This document shows positions 36,086-46,513 of a stretch of DNA of 64,000 nt, in pieces. The translations under genes were made by a program, and so were the position numbers. The notes beneath the pieces are model-generated. The model was given only the letters and a program-made list of their open reading frames with translations, did not search any database and was not told the origin of the DNA. Position 1 is the first letter of the stretch; each line of letters starts with the position of its first letter. The stretch covers positions 4,659,390-4,723,389 of the forward strand of contig NC_061061.1 of assembly GCF_021917145.1 (NCBI RefSeq), read 5' to 3'. Origin of the DNA: Hypomesus transpacificus (Eukaryota; Chordata; Actinopteri; Osmeriformes; Osmeridae).

Positions 36086-36420
36086 CCTGTAATGATCACT
36101 TGTGAACGAATATCATTCACGTCTTACGAAGACTCGGTTGGCAGAAAAACGAAACATTGATCCGAGGGACACGGATTCGTTCTCGTTTTACCCGGCTGAT
36201 GAACGAATCGTTCACTTCTCAATTGTTTTCGGATTAATGTTTCGTACCTCATTCACTCGCATAACTATAAGACGTGAATGATATTCGTTCACACGTGATA
36301 ATTGGTTTTGTTATTTAAACTTTTTTTTATCTCGTCCACGAGAAAATGAACAAAACACTCTCTGAGACTAGGCCTACTCGTTACTCCCTAATGATTCGTT
36401 CACGAACGACACATCACTAA
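36086..36420. mobile_element. Palindromic MITE cut by the BEL/Pao LTR
   Basis: It ends ACGACACATCACTAA at 36420, the reverse complement of the terminus at 26376. Internal inverted segments lie near 36092-36130 and 36262-36300 (CACGTCTTA with GAACGAATATCATTC). The second outer arm is missing because the LTR boundary lies at 36085. Confidence 0.65.
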
Positions 36421-37019
36421 TTCATAGGCTTTAGCAAACATTCATAGCAGTATAGTTTATGATGTGGAAATAGCCCTTCATCTATTTAGTGAGTAGGCTA
36501 GCTTGCTGCTAGACAAATTACATTTACATTTAGTCATTTAGCAAACGCTCTTATCCAGAGAAAATACTACTAAGATGATTTTAAAAGGTTTTTGGCAGAA
36601 CCTTAAGTATGTCTTAATTCTGCTGTTATGACTGAATACCCCATTGTTCTTAGGATTAAGCACTGGATAGTTCTTGGAAAATGGCAATGTGCCACAGATC
36701 TTTTCCCCCCCGAGGTGCAGGCAGTCTATGGGCAGCCATGCTAGGTAGCGGGAATCCTTTGAACCCATATATATGTAGTTAGCAAGTTCTTGGAAGTTTG
36801 ATTGATTTGTCTGCTCTGCCAACAAATTAAACATTCACACATTTACGAAGTTTGTCACTTTGTCCCATACTGAATGCACAATTGAACAGGCATTAATGAC
36901 CTAGCCTACACAGCCGATCATCAAAGAAGATAGCTTACTTCGACGCAGCATAGAAATGTGTGACCACCAAACGTCTACTTTTCGCTAGCTTTCACTACAC
37001 CCTTGTGTTGATTTGTTAG
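36421..37019. other. Intergenic DNA with a SINE-tail fragment
   Basis: ACATTTAGTCATTTAGCAAA at about 36526-36545, followed by CGCTCTTATCCAGAG, is a minus-strand fragment of the SINE/LINE tail seen at 20082. No gene was seen. Confidence 0.5.
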
Positions 37020-37876
37020 AAGTGCGGCTAGTTCAGTAGTTGGAAAGATTCACAGATTCGGACTTCCGGCATCAATTAATCTATAGCGAAATGTTATTAA
37101 ATAACAAATAACGTATATTTCGTACCGTAGTAAGGTAAACAACGAGCTACGAATTCATTTTCATCAAAACGAGCCGTCCTCCAACCTCAAGAAATAACAT
37201 TGGTCTCTACGAGCATCCGACGGTGAGACGTCAGTAAGACGAGTGCGTAGGGACCGTCTACAAACTATGACACCGAAAAAAGAATACAACAAAAATATTT
37301 ATTTATTTACAGTTTTTCTCCATTGCTTTGGCTCATTTCACGAAACAGAAATGACATTCTCAAAACAACACATGCAAACCTCCAAACCGCTGGGCACTTG
37401 TTCACAACAGATTGGAATTTTTAATTCCTTTAATCAAATTGCAATTGTATTAGCACATCCTTGTAAATGACAATTGCAATTGCCTACAGTTTGCACACAT
37501 TTCTAATGATTTAGCACATCTTTGAAATGGTTAGGTATAATTGCCTTCAATTAGGCCAACTATCAATTGAAAATATCTTGCTGGTCTAAACTGACTGTTG
37601 TTTCTCAGTCAAGTGGTTGTTTTCTGCAAAACATATTGGCATAATTTCCTTGTGTACATCATCACCTGCACAATAGTTCACTCCACTGTCAAAATCTTTC
37701 AGGCACATAATACCATGAAAAACATTATGGTGTATACTGTAATATGGATCTCTTGGATCATCTGCTTACAGTCATGGTCAGGTGCAACTAGAACTTTACA
37801 AAACAAGGGGACACATCCGATCACCAATCACACAGTAAGTTTAGTTAGCTGACAGGAGCAATGCAGCAGTATAAAT

Positions 37877-38053
37877 GCTTCCATCAAATATATAGAGCTT
37901 GTCCCAGGCCAGCTCGGGGGAAACATCACTGTTTGTGCTGCCATTTCAGAGAATGGTGTAGTCACCCACATTCCCAGTCTTGGCCCATACAATACCCAGA
38001 CACTCCTGGTGTCCTTGGACCACCTGCACTCCAATCTTATCCCTCTACAATAG
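37877..38053 (+). pseudogene. IS630/Tc1-mariner DDE transposase fragment
   Basis: The frame contains VPGQLGGNITVCAAISENG, VVTHIPSLGPYNTQTLL and HLHSNLIPLQ, ending at TAG. This matches the middle of the DDE domain in a widespread fish IS630-type transposase. The other catalytic blocks are not recognisable, so it is dead. Confidence 0.7.
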
Positions 38054-38601
38054 AGAGGGGTTTGGTAGGGCCTCACTTTCTTACATTTGTCGAGGATGAG
38101 CAGGAGAGTGAGGACAACAACTAGTGAAACTCCAGCTTTGCTTTACTTTTTTACTGTATGTGTTTCCTTCTTGCCATGTAATGCACCCTCTGCAACTCTG
38201 ACTAGGAAGGGGTCACATGCCTGAAAAGTACCGTGGTTACTCATACTAGTCCCTTCAGTGTACAATAGGAATCATTTGATGCTGGGATATACAGAACAGA
38301 CAATAGAGGAGGTGCATTTCATGCCAGGTTTACTGTAATGCACCCCCTGCTAACTCTGACTAGGAAAGTGTCACTTGCCTGAAACTTACTGTGGTTACTC
38401 ACACTACTAGTGTAGGTTATATATAATGTTAGTTTTGACGTGCTTATTGTATGACAGTATATTGTGCTGTACACATTTCCTGTTACAGTAACCATGATGT
38501 ATGGCAATTACAGTAACAATTTCCATGGCAGTGTAAGTGCAATATGCGATGTGAAACCTTGTAGGTTACTTTTGAATTACTGTAAACTTTTTTCTGTTTG
38601 A

Positions 38602-39013
38602 TACACATTTACATTTTACATGTATTCATTTAGCTTTTATCCAAAGCGACTTCCAAGAGAGATCTTTACAAAAGTGCATAGGTCAATGATCCTAAACAAC
38701 GAGATAACATTGTGGTTAGCCAAAACATGAAGCATACATTACAGTATTGTTGCTTGCTTTTCTACAGGTACACTCTTGCACTTTTGAGGTTCATGTTGTT
38801 TAGTTGTAACTTGTTTGGCTACATGCTGTTATGGTTCTTCTCTTTGGCACTTACTGTATTTGTTTTTTTCACAATGTATGCTTCATGTTTTGGCTACCCG
38901 AAATGTTTGGGGCTATCGCGTTGTTATGATCAGTGACCTATGCACTCTTGTAAAGCTCTCTTGGAAGTCGCTTTGGATAAAAGAATCTGCCAAATGAATA
39001 AATGTAAATGTAG
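38602..39013. mobile_element. Fold-back element with arms of about 145 bp
   Basis: The arms at about 38602-38748 and 38866-39013 are inverted copies of each other (AAGCGACTTCCAAGAGAG against CTCTCTTGGAAGTCGCTTTG-type sequence, with TATGCACTT and AAACATGAAGCATACAT internally). Both outer ends carry the GGATAAAAG...TGTAAATGT motif shared with SINE/LINE tails. It is nested inside the mariner-type element. Confidence 0.8.
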
Positions 39014-40090
39014 ATTGAGACACATTGTATTCTGGAAAGAAAACATCTACTACAGTAACTGTAACACAGTGCACTTAAGGGATATTTCTAAGGTTCACTG
39101 CCATACTGACAAAACATCTAAACATTTTGACCTGCAGTGTTTACACAATGCCAAAGGGACTTTTCATTTTGGGGGCACTGACTATTTATATGAGAAAATG
39201 ATTTGGTTTTGAAGCATGAGTTAACTGTTATGGGTGAGAAATGACCTTTTGAAGGTTATCTATGTAGTTGTGCTGAACCATATAGGCTATTTTGCTAAAT
39301 GCACGTGGAGCTTTGAGAATGTAATTTCTGTTTCAAGAATTGAGCCAAAGCAATGGAGAAAAACTGTAATGTTTAAATAAGGTAGTGTATCCAAACTTAC
39401 CTCAATGATAACGTACTCCTGCTAGTTGCACTACAGCACTTACTTTAAAAAAAAAATCATAATAATCATAATTTGGGGAATATGTTTTGCCAAAAACATT
39501 TAATATATTACATATAAACGAAGAGTAATGTCTCCAAAACTACTCCACACATAGAAGCCCCCCTGCTGGTTGTACTGCAGCACTTACTTTTCAAAAATAG
39601 GCATATACATAATTTTGGGGAACATTATTTGCCAAAAACATTCAATATTTTAAAATTGTAATACAGTTGTGTCTCTGAACTTACCTCAAACATAATTAGT
39701 CTTCTGCTGGTTGTACGACAGCACTTACTTTTCCAAAATAGGCATATACATAATTTTGGGGATTTGTTTTGCCAAAAACATTTAATGTTTTAAAATGTAA
39801 ATACAGTTAGGTCTCTAAACTTACCTCACACATAATTAGTCTTCTACTGGTTGTACTACAGCACTTACTTTTCAAAAATAAGCATAATCACAATTTGGGG
39901 AATATTGTTTGCAAACTATTTTTTATATATGTCGTATGTACAGAGTCACATCTCCAAAACTACTCCACACATAGAAAGTCCCCTGCTGGTTGTACTATAA
40001 TTTGGGGGAACATTTATTGTAAAAAATAATTGAATAATTATGTAGAATGTCTCCAAATCGACTTCAGACATAGGTGGTTTGTTGTTGGTT

Positions 40091-42206
40091 GACAAAGCCA
40101 TTCTGGTTCGTTGAAATTAGTATAATGTTCGTATGGTTAATGTAATAGATTATAGGGCTGCACATCCAGGCAAAAATACACTAGTGGTGCAAGAGTACAA
40201 TGGCACTTAGGAATGATTGGCTGGACCTGATGTTAGTTTCCTCCAGGATCACAATGACTCTTATTGAAAGACTTATTGCTCTTGTTGGTTTGTTGTAACT
40301 GTCTTTAAATGATTGTACTCGCTGTGAAATATATTATTAGTGCTTGCTTTTTCCACAGGTACACTTTTGAGGTTCTTGCTGTTTAACTGTAACTTGTGTA
40401 ACTGCATGCTCTTATTGTTCTTCCCTTTGGGACTTATTTGGTTTCTTAATGAATGCTTCATGTTTGGCTACCTGCTATGTTTGGGGCTATCTCGTTGTTA
40501 TGATCAGTGACCTATGCACTTATGTAAAACTCTCTCTTGGAAGTTGCTTTGGATAAAAGCGTCTGATAAATTCGTAAATGTAAGACACAATATAGCGGCA
40601 AGCAGCAATGCGGGTTCCTCCGCAAAATGATAAAATGTTATAAACATGTACACTGTGGAAGATTGAGACTTGGACAACAAGAAAGCATAAACACTTAATG
40701 TTCGGCCAACAGCAGGCTGAATGGGGATTTGAATTCATGAGCACAAGGTTACAAGTCAGTCTCTATCCTCTCTGCTACACATCAACTGTCAATCGTTAAG
40801 CTGCTTGCGAATATTAGTACATTAATAATAGTACAGGAGCCTACTCTCTGATCCATCTAAACTACACAATATGAACAATCAGGGTGACCAACAAGATTAT
40901 ATTAACTAACAAACAATAATATTACAAACATGTAACTGAACGAACACAACAACTGAAATCCCTCGCACGGCTGTTGTAACCAAACTATTTTGTGCAAGTC
41001 TTTGCGTTTTTTTGACAGGCCGCACTGCATGCTGGGTACCCAAGGGTGCTGACGCTGATTATCTAGCTGTGCTCCGACTGTGTGATATGAGTATTTGTTT
41101 TTGGCCGACTGCCGAGTCTTCTGCCTCTTTGTTTGGCTGTCACTCATAATTCCCTTCTCTGAGTCGAAGCCACGCCCCTTATGCAAAATCGGGGCTGAAA
41201 AAAAAACTGAAAAAAAACTGAAATTGAAAAAAAAACTGAAAAACTAAACTAACTGAAACTCCCCCCAAAAATTGGAAGCCGTCTAAAAAAAGTTTTGAAT
41301 CTGAAAACATGAAATGTGAAACTGTGAAAATATGAAAGTGAAAAATGAAAATTGATAATTTATTCAAAATTATTCCCTAATGTAATAAGAAATGTATTCA
41401 ACCTGGAAAAAAAATTGATACCAGAAAATTGGTATGTATTCTTTGAATACATGGTTTTATTTTTCAAGTTTTCAACCAAAACTTGCTTTAGTTTTTCGCC
41501 TAAAGATTTCTTTTTCGAATTAACAAAAAATTTGGCCCTGATTTTACCACCTGTCCCTCTTTGCGCTGTATCGCACAGCATTTTCAATATGCGACGTGTG
41601 AGACAAAGGGTGAACATGCTGTGCGACACAACGCAAAGCGGGGCAGGCAATTCAATTAGATTCAATAATATATTGACATACCAAGGCATTCATCCAATGA
41701 CCGTATAGTTTCGAAGCACTGAAAAAAAACTGTTCAAAGCAGCCCCATTGAAGTCCATGGAAGCTGAGCTTCAACAGGGAAATGCACTGTGACGCTACGG
41801 GAATGTATGAGAAGGAAATCAGTCAGTCGACCGGCTAATATATGTATCTGATTCTGAAAGAACTCGTCTTCAATATGAACGTGTTCTAACGCATTTAAAA
41901 TGGTAACACAATAGGCTGGTAAATATTTGACCATATATTATTATTTTTTTCCTTGCAATCTTTTTTTGCCTTTTCCTTGCAATCTTAAAGAAATCGCCAC
42001 TGTTTGTAATACATTGTAACCATAGAGTTAGATTGTAACACACACCCCTAGCCACGATGTCAAATAGCCACGATGTCAAATAGCCACGATGTCAAATACA
42101 TTGGAACATGCAGTCTAGCGTGCACACACAGCCCAGCGAACACATATTTACAAACAACTCAATTTAACAATTTAATTATCAGGTTGTGGCCGCCTACTGA
42201 AAAGAA
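40091..42206. other. Non-coding DNA inside the inverted-repeat segment
   Basis: At 40330-40583 lies a truncated second copy of the loop and right arm of the fold-back element (compare 38745-39013). At 41178-41262 there are A-rich repeats of the form CTGAAAAAAAA. Around 41560-41640 the near-palindromic TTTGCGCTGTATCGCACAGC recurs inverted as TGCTGTGCGACACAACGCAA. No gene was seen. Confidence 0.5.
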
Positions 42207-42640
42207 CATAGGCTTCTCAACCCTGTCCTCAGGGACCCCCTGTCCTGCTTGTTTTACATGTTTCCATGCTCCAACACACCTGATTCAAATGCATGTTGGT
42301 TACCAGATTTCTACAAAGCTAGATAACGACCCTTTTATTTGAATCAGGTTTGTTGGAGCAGGGAAACATCTAAAACAGTGGTTCTCAACCCTGTCCTCAG
42401 GGACCCCCTGTCCTGCATGTTTTAGATGTTTCCCTGCTCCAACACACCTGATTCAAATGCATGTTCGTTACCAGGCTTCTACAGAGCTAGATAACGACCC
42501 TTTTATTTGAATCAGGTGTGTTGGAGCAGGGAAACATCTAAAACATGCCGGACAGGGGGTCCCTGAGGACAGGGTTGAGAACCATTGATCTAAAACATGC
42601 AGGACAGGGGGTCCCTGAGGACAGGGTTGAGAACCACTAG
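42207..42640. mobile_element. hAT MITE interrupted by a copy of itself
   Basis: The outer copy runs from a degraded left end (CTTCTCAACCCTGTCCTC) to GAGAACCACTAG at 42640. The family is palindromic, with CCTGTCCTCAGGGACCCC and CACACCTGATTCAAATGCAT blocks in both orientations. A second copy sits inside its right half. Confidence 0.85.
42376..42587. mobile_element. Inner 212-bp hAT MITE
   Basis: It starts CAGTGGTTCTCAACC, ends with the complement, and is flanked by the 8-bp duplication ATCTAAAA at 42368-42375 and 42588-42595. It has the same length and family as the copy at 54557-54768. Confidence 0.92.
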
Positions 42641-43526
42641 ATAATCAGTGTGGGACTAGTTTAAGTCAACTCGTCTACTTTTTTTGAAGGCAAAGTCACG
42701 TATCAAATCGAAATCAAAGTCAATTTGGCGAATCAGGTCAAAATCGTTTGACATCACCTTCATGCAAAGCCATTGTGGCCTTGCATGCTTTGATACCGGC
42801 AACCATAGATATATCTATGCCGGCAACGACACGTGACGCTAAGCGAACGTGGATTCACTACGGGTGGGGACATGCATCAATTGTGTGTTTTTCTTTTATC
42901 TCCCGTGTCGGAGCCCCCTAGTGGCCGGGGCCCGGGGTAGCAGCCCCTCCTGCCCATTGCACAAACGCGGCCCTGATTGTGTTTACAAGTTTGACCAGTG
43001 ACCAGACGTCCTCTTTTACCCGGACATGTCCTCTTTTCAAGACCTAAAAAATGCGTCCGGCAGGGATTCCAAAATTGTCCAGGTTTTTGCCCTGTTTGAG
43101 TTTCTCTTGGTCTTTCACCAACAATTACGCCCTTACAAGTTTCGGAACGGTTCCACCAACTCTGACTGTAGCGAGAATTTTGATAAGATAGTGCGGCATA
43201 CACGACCAGCACCAGCACCCCCCCCCCCCTCCCCCCTTCACAAACTCAAATCTGGTCACCCTACTTTATGGCCTCTCCAGTAAGAGAGACTAGTCAGCCC
43301 AGGTCACCTTGTTTACATATGCCTCATGTAACCCAAAGTTCAGATTTGGGGGTAGGCCTCTCTCTACACACAAGGAACGCTGAACACAGAATCATTCTTA
43401 TACAGTATAAATGTGTTACATATTCAATTTTTCCAACATGGATCAATGGTTCATGAGGAGAAGGGTTTTGAAGGTTGTACCAAATTTGGACAGTACAGCT
43501 AAATCTATCATGGCGGACCTTATGGG
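42641..43526. other. Dispersed-repeat DNA without a gene
   Basis: At about 42990-43265 lies a repeat containing GTCCTCTTTTACCCGGACAT and CTAAAAAATGCGTCCGGCAG, ending CAAATCTGGTCACCCTA. I recall this as a common fish repeat but cannot classify it. C-runs occur near 43219-43236. Confidence 0.45.
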
Positions 43527-44660
43527 TAGTGTTCGAAATACCCGTCAATATTCGGGGGGGTCCCCATCTCGTGATTTTTGCGCAATACCGATCTAAATTT
43601 GCTCAATATGCAGTAGGCAGGTACGGACTGGGAGTAAAAATAGGCCCGGACTTTGATCCAGACCGGCCCACCGGAACCGGTCCCCGTATATGCCACCACA
43701 GTGCCCTACTAATGCATGTACATTCTGGGTTTGATGTGATGCTAGTAGGGAGTTCCACAGTTAGTGCGAGCGCGCATAGCGCCCGAGCTAATTATTTTGG
43801 CTGATTTGAGCAAAATCTTGTTTTTGTAGCTTTATGTAAAATAAATATGGCGCTACCGGTGTATAACATAAGTATAATATTATAGTACCTATTTCATGGA
43901 TGCAAGCCAAGGCAATCGGTCTATAACCTACATGACAACACACACGCACACACTTAACCATTTTTGATTATCCGATATGCTATTATTCTAGTATTATTCT
44001 ATATGGTAGGCTAGTATTCGTAAGCAACACTGACATAAGAGGTTGCATTTGCTAAAGTTGTTTGGATGCACGTTGTTTTATAACATGGAGGCAAAGTTGT
44101 GCATTACAATGCAGACTTGACAAAGTCGGCACGTCACTTGTGGTAGCAGCAGTAGCAGCTAATGTTACCTCAGCACCTGCTGCGTCTTCGGAGCACTCAG
44201 CCTCAACCAAACGTTGTTCTTTTGGGGAATCACTGGGTGGGAGAGGATCCTCTGTTCTGGTAGTGAGTGGGCCCACTGTGCTAGCTGCAACAGCATTGTC
44301 ATTTGGGGCCTCTTCTTCATCTCTGAGTGCCAACTTTTTGGATGTGAACCCAAAGTGTGTGAATGATACACTCTGCTTTTGCTTGTTAGCCCTTGACTTC
44401 TCAACGTTTCTTTTTGGAGCACATGGCTAACTATACGTACACAGGACTGGCTGGATCCGCTTGGCCAAAAAAATTGTGAATAAATGTTTTGAATTCTGAA
44501 TACTGGACATGGTGAGATTAAAAACATTTTAGTAACCATTAGTGACAATCTTAATTTATTTGAAAAAAATTTAGACCCCCTTTATATTTTGCTTTTGAGG
44601 CTTAGGGGGGCTCATGGGTTAATCGGGGGGGTCGACCCCCCCCCGTATTTCGCAACCCTG
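43527..44660. mobile_element. hAT-family element with 8-bp target duplication
   Basis: CTTATGGG flanks it at 43519-43526 and 44661-44668. The ends are related inverted repeats (TAGTGTTCGAAATAC and the complement of GTATTTCGCAACCCTG). It contains a minus-strand transposase fragment and a GC-rich GGACCGGCCC-type piece near 43620-43690 that may be a further nested repeat. Confidence 0.85.
44052..44428 (-). pseudogene. hAT transposase N-terminal fragment
   Basis: The minus strand encodes CAPKRNVEKSRANKQKQSVS, FTHFGFTSKKLALRDEEEAP and then an acidic, Ala- and Thr-rich linker to about 44052. This resembles the disordered N-terminus before the TTF zinc finger in ZMYM-like hAT transposases. No zinc finger or catalytic domain follows, so it is a remnant. 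Assignment is from motif memory plus its position inside a hAT-type element. Confidence 0.5.
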
Positions 44661-44924
44661 CTTATGGGTTCTTGAGGCTTTTTTGTTCCCCATGAGACAT
44701 AAGTCATGTATACCAATTTTCAGGCGTTTTGGAGTAATGGGGCGCTGGGGAAATCACGTAGACTTTGGGCGTGTTTTATAGCCCCACCTATTGGCGTTTA
44801 TGGGCCATTAGCGGTCTGGGAGTAGTGTTGTATCATTGGGGCAAATTTGAAAAAAACGGGTCCAGGACTTTTTGAGCTGTTGGGCCATTTAGCAGAGAAA
44901 TATAATAAGAATAAGAATACTAAC

Positions 44925-45540
44925 AAAAACAATAGGTTCCCTCCTACCGGAGGAACCGTAAATAAGAATACTAACAAAAACAATAGGTTTGGGTAGAAGG
45001 ACTGAGTAGTTTTGTTAACCGATACTTTATTCCACATGATACAATACATCATTGTAATATTTGATTTGGCGTATGGTTGTGCTCGCGGCGGTTCCCTGCC
45101 ACACCCAACGGAGACACCGTCTCCTGAGACACCGCCTCGACATCCGGGCAGAGAGCAGCGACAGAATCCCCCCTGAGAAAGAAGAAAAAGAAGACCAGAC
45201 AAAAGGGAGGAGGCCGGGGAGTTGGAGGCCACAGGAGGCCGAGAGCGGTTGTCTCGCACTAGCAATGCAGAAGCTGGGATCCCTGCTATATACCCCGCCC
45301 TATTAGGAGGGTGTGCCTGACGCCGCGTGCCGCGTGATGACAATTTGCTAGTCGCGCTAGGTCTCGCGTCCCCTGCATGAACCTGGCTTTGCTTGTTTCC
45401 CTCCTACCGGAAGAACCCTAATAATAGGAATACTAACAAAAACAATAGGTTCCCTCCTACCGGAGGAATCCTTATAATAAGAATAAGAATACTAACAAAA
45501 ACAATAAGTTCCCTCCTACCGGAGGAACCCTAATAATACT
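44925..45540. repeat. Minisatellite with CCTACCGGAGG palindrome, split by an insert
   Basis: Units of about 50 bp containing AATACTAACAAAAACAATAG and TTCCCTCCTACCGGAGGAAC occur near 44925, 44960, 45420, 45480 and 45530. The array is interrupted at about 44988-45398 by unrelated LTR-like DNA. Confidence 0.85.
44988..45398 (-). mobile_element. LTR-like insert in the minisatellite
   Basis: On the minus strand it has a TATATAG box followed about 280 bp later by AATAAAG and a short tail, the U3-R-U5 layout of a solo LTR. It interrupts an otherwise regular minisatellite. TG...CA ends and a target duplication could not be confirmed, so this stays tentative. Open frames through it encode nothing recognisable. 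Confidence 0.45.
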
Positions 45541-46178
45541 AAACTTCAGGTCATAAACTATTGCTATTTGGCACCAATGAAATCGTTTGTTTCTCATTAC
45601 AAGGCAAAGCTCTCATCTGCTTGAAGAAGACCTTGCCCATCAAAACATTTCTTTATTAAGAAAATAAACTATTTAATTGATAACCAGTGTGCAAACCTTG
45701 TTTCTGCCCTCCTAATAGATCATCTCATCACTGCATGGCCACTGTAATTAAACCAATGGAATGAAGGATGCATAGGGTGACAAAGCACTGAGCCTCTATG
45801 TATATAAAAACTTGTGTTATTTTTATTTTATTTTTACCTGTTCTAAAAATTGGGTATTTTGATATTTCTGTATACTGAGGTCCCTAAACACTCTTGGAAT
45901 TCGTCAACTGGATATGACTGATGAAGATGATTTTATAAGCCAAATTGTAACCATTCCTTGTAATCCTTGTCTCAAAAGTAGCCATTTCATTGTAGTGAGT
46001 CACTGTTTTGAAACTTGGCCTTAGTGTATATATTGACCTATTGTGACCTTGAGGATAACCACAGCATCATTAAACTTTACAAGCACAAACTACAGACATA
46101 TAACATTCAGAAAGTGTATTGCTTTTCTACATTGAGAATAAGAGTGGGCTGGTTCTGTCAAAAGTATTTGATACAGAG
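45541..46178. other. Unassigned AT-rich DNA
   Basis: No gene or classifiable repeat was seen. Confidence 0.4.
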
Positions 46179-46355
46179 GTGTCTATATAGCTCAACTGGT
46201 TGAGCCTGTGCCCCCATGTACAGAGGCTCAGTCCTTGCTGCTGTTCAATTCTGACCTGCAGCGCTTTGCTGGATGTCATTCCCCCTCTCTCTCCCCTTTC
46301 ATGTATTCAACTGTCAAAAAAGGGCTAAAATGCCCAAAATATAATTCTTAAAATA
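46179..46355 (+). mobile_element. tRNA-derived SINE
   Basis: An A-box-like TAGCTCAACTGGTTGAGC and a B-box-like GTTCAATTCTG are spaced as in a tRNA. They are followed by GGATGTCATTCCCCCTCTCT, CCCCTTTC and CTGTCAAAAAAGGGCTAAAA, the body of a common fish SINE family. A tRNA gene is excluded by the lack of a complete cloverleaf. Confidence 0.7.
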
Positions 46356-46513
46356 CAAAATGTGTTCTATAAAAAATTACGTCATGAACTTTTGACCTTT
46401 TTAGCAGTTATGTAGTGGTAGAACAATGTTTAATTAACAGTATAGTAGAGTATAGTATCAAACCAGAAATTGCTTAACAGAGACATAATTTAACATGGGA
46501 TATCGGATATGTA

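Larger units (their letters stand above)
37310..39366 (+). mobile_element. Tc1/mariner-superfamily element inserted in the left arm
   Basis: TA dinucleotides flank it (37308-37309 and 39367-39368). Its ends are inverted repeats of about 60 bp, the first 26 or more bases perfect, starting CAGTTTTTCTCCATTGCTTT. The inverted sister arm near 49655-49690 shows the uninterrupted sequence. At 2057 bp it contains a broken transposase and a nested fold-back element. Confidence 0.9.
37020..40090. repeat. Left arm of a long inverted repeat
   Basis: About 290 bp at 37020-37309 match the reverse complement of 49660-49950 closely, for example ACGAGCTACGAATTCATTTT, CGAGCCGTCCTCCAACCT and CCGTCTACAAACTA. 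The arm resumes at 39367 after a mariner-type insertion. It then runs into tandem units of about 140 bp, each holding CTGGTTGTACTACAGCACTT, at about 39419, 39561, 39703, 39842 and 39980. Confidence 0.9.

Noticed and set aside
37598-37852. 84-residue open frame inside the mariner-type element
   Set aside because: It has no match to transposase motifs in that frame. It is probably a chance frame in a decayed element.
44798-45343. 181-residue minus-strand open frame
   Set aside because: It crosses the LTR-like insert and minisatellite, shows no recognisable domain and is explained by repeat sequence.
46179-46252. Possible tRNA gene
   Set aside because: A and B boxes are present, but the acceptor stem does not pair and a SINE body follows directly.
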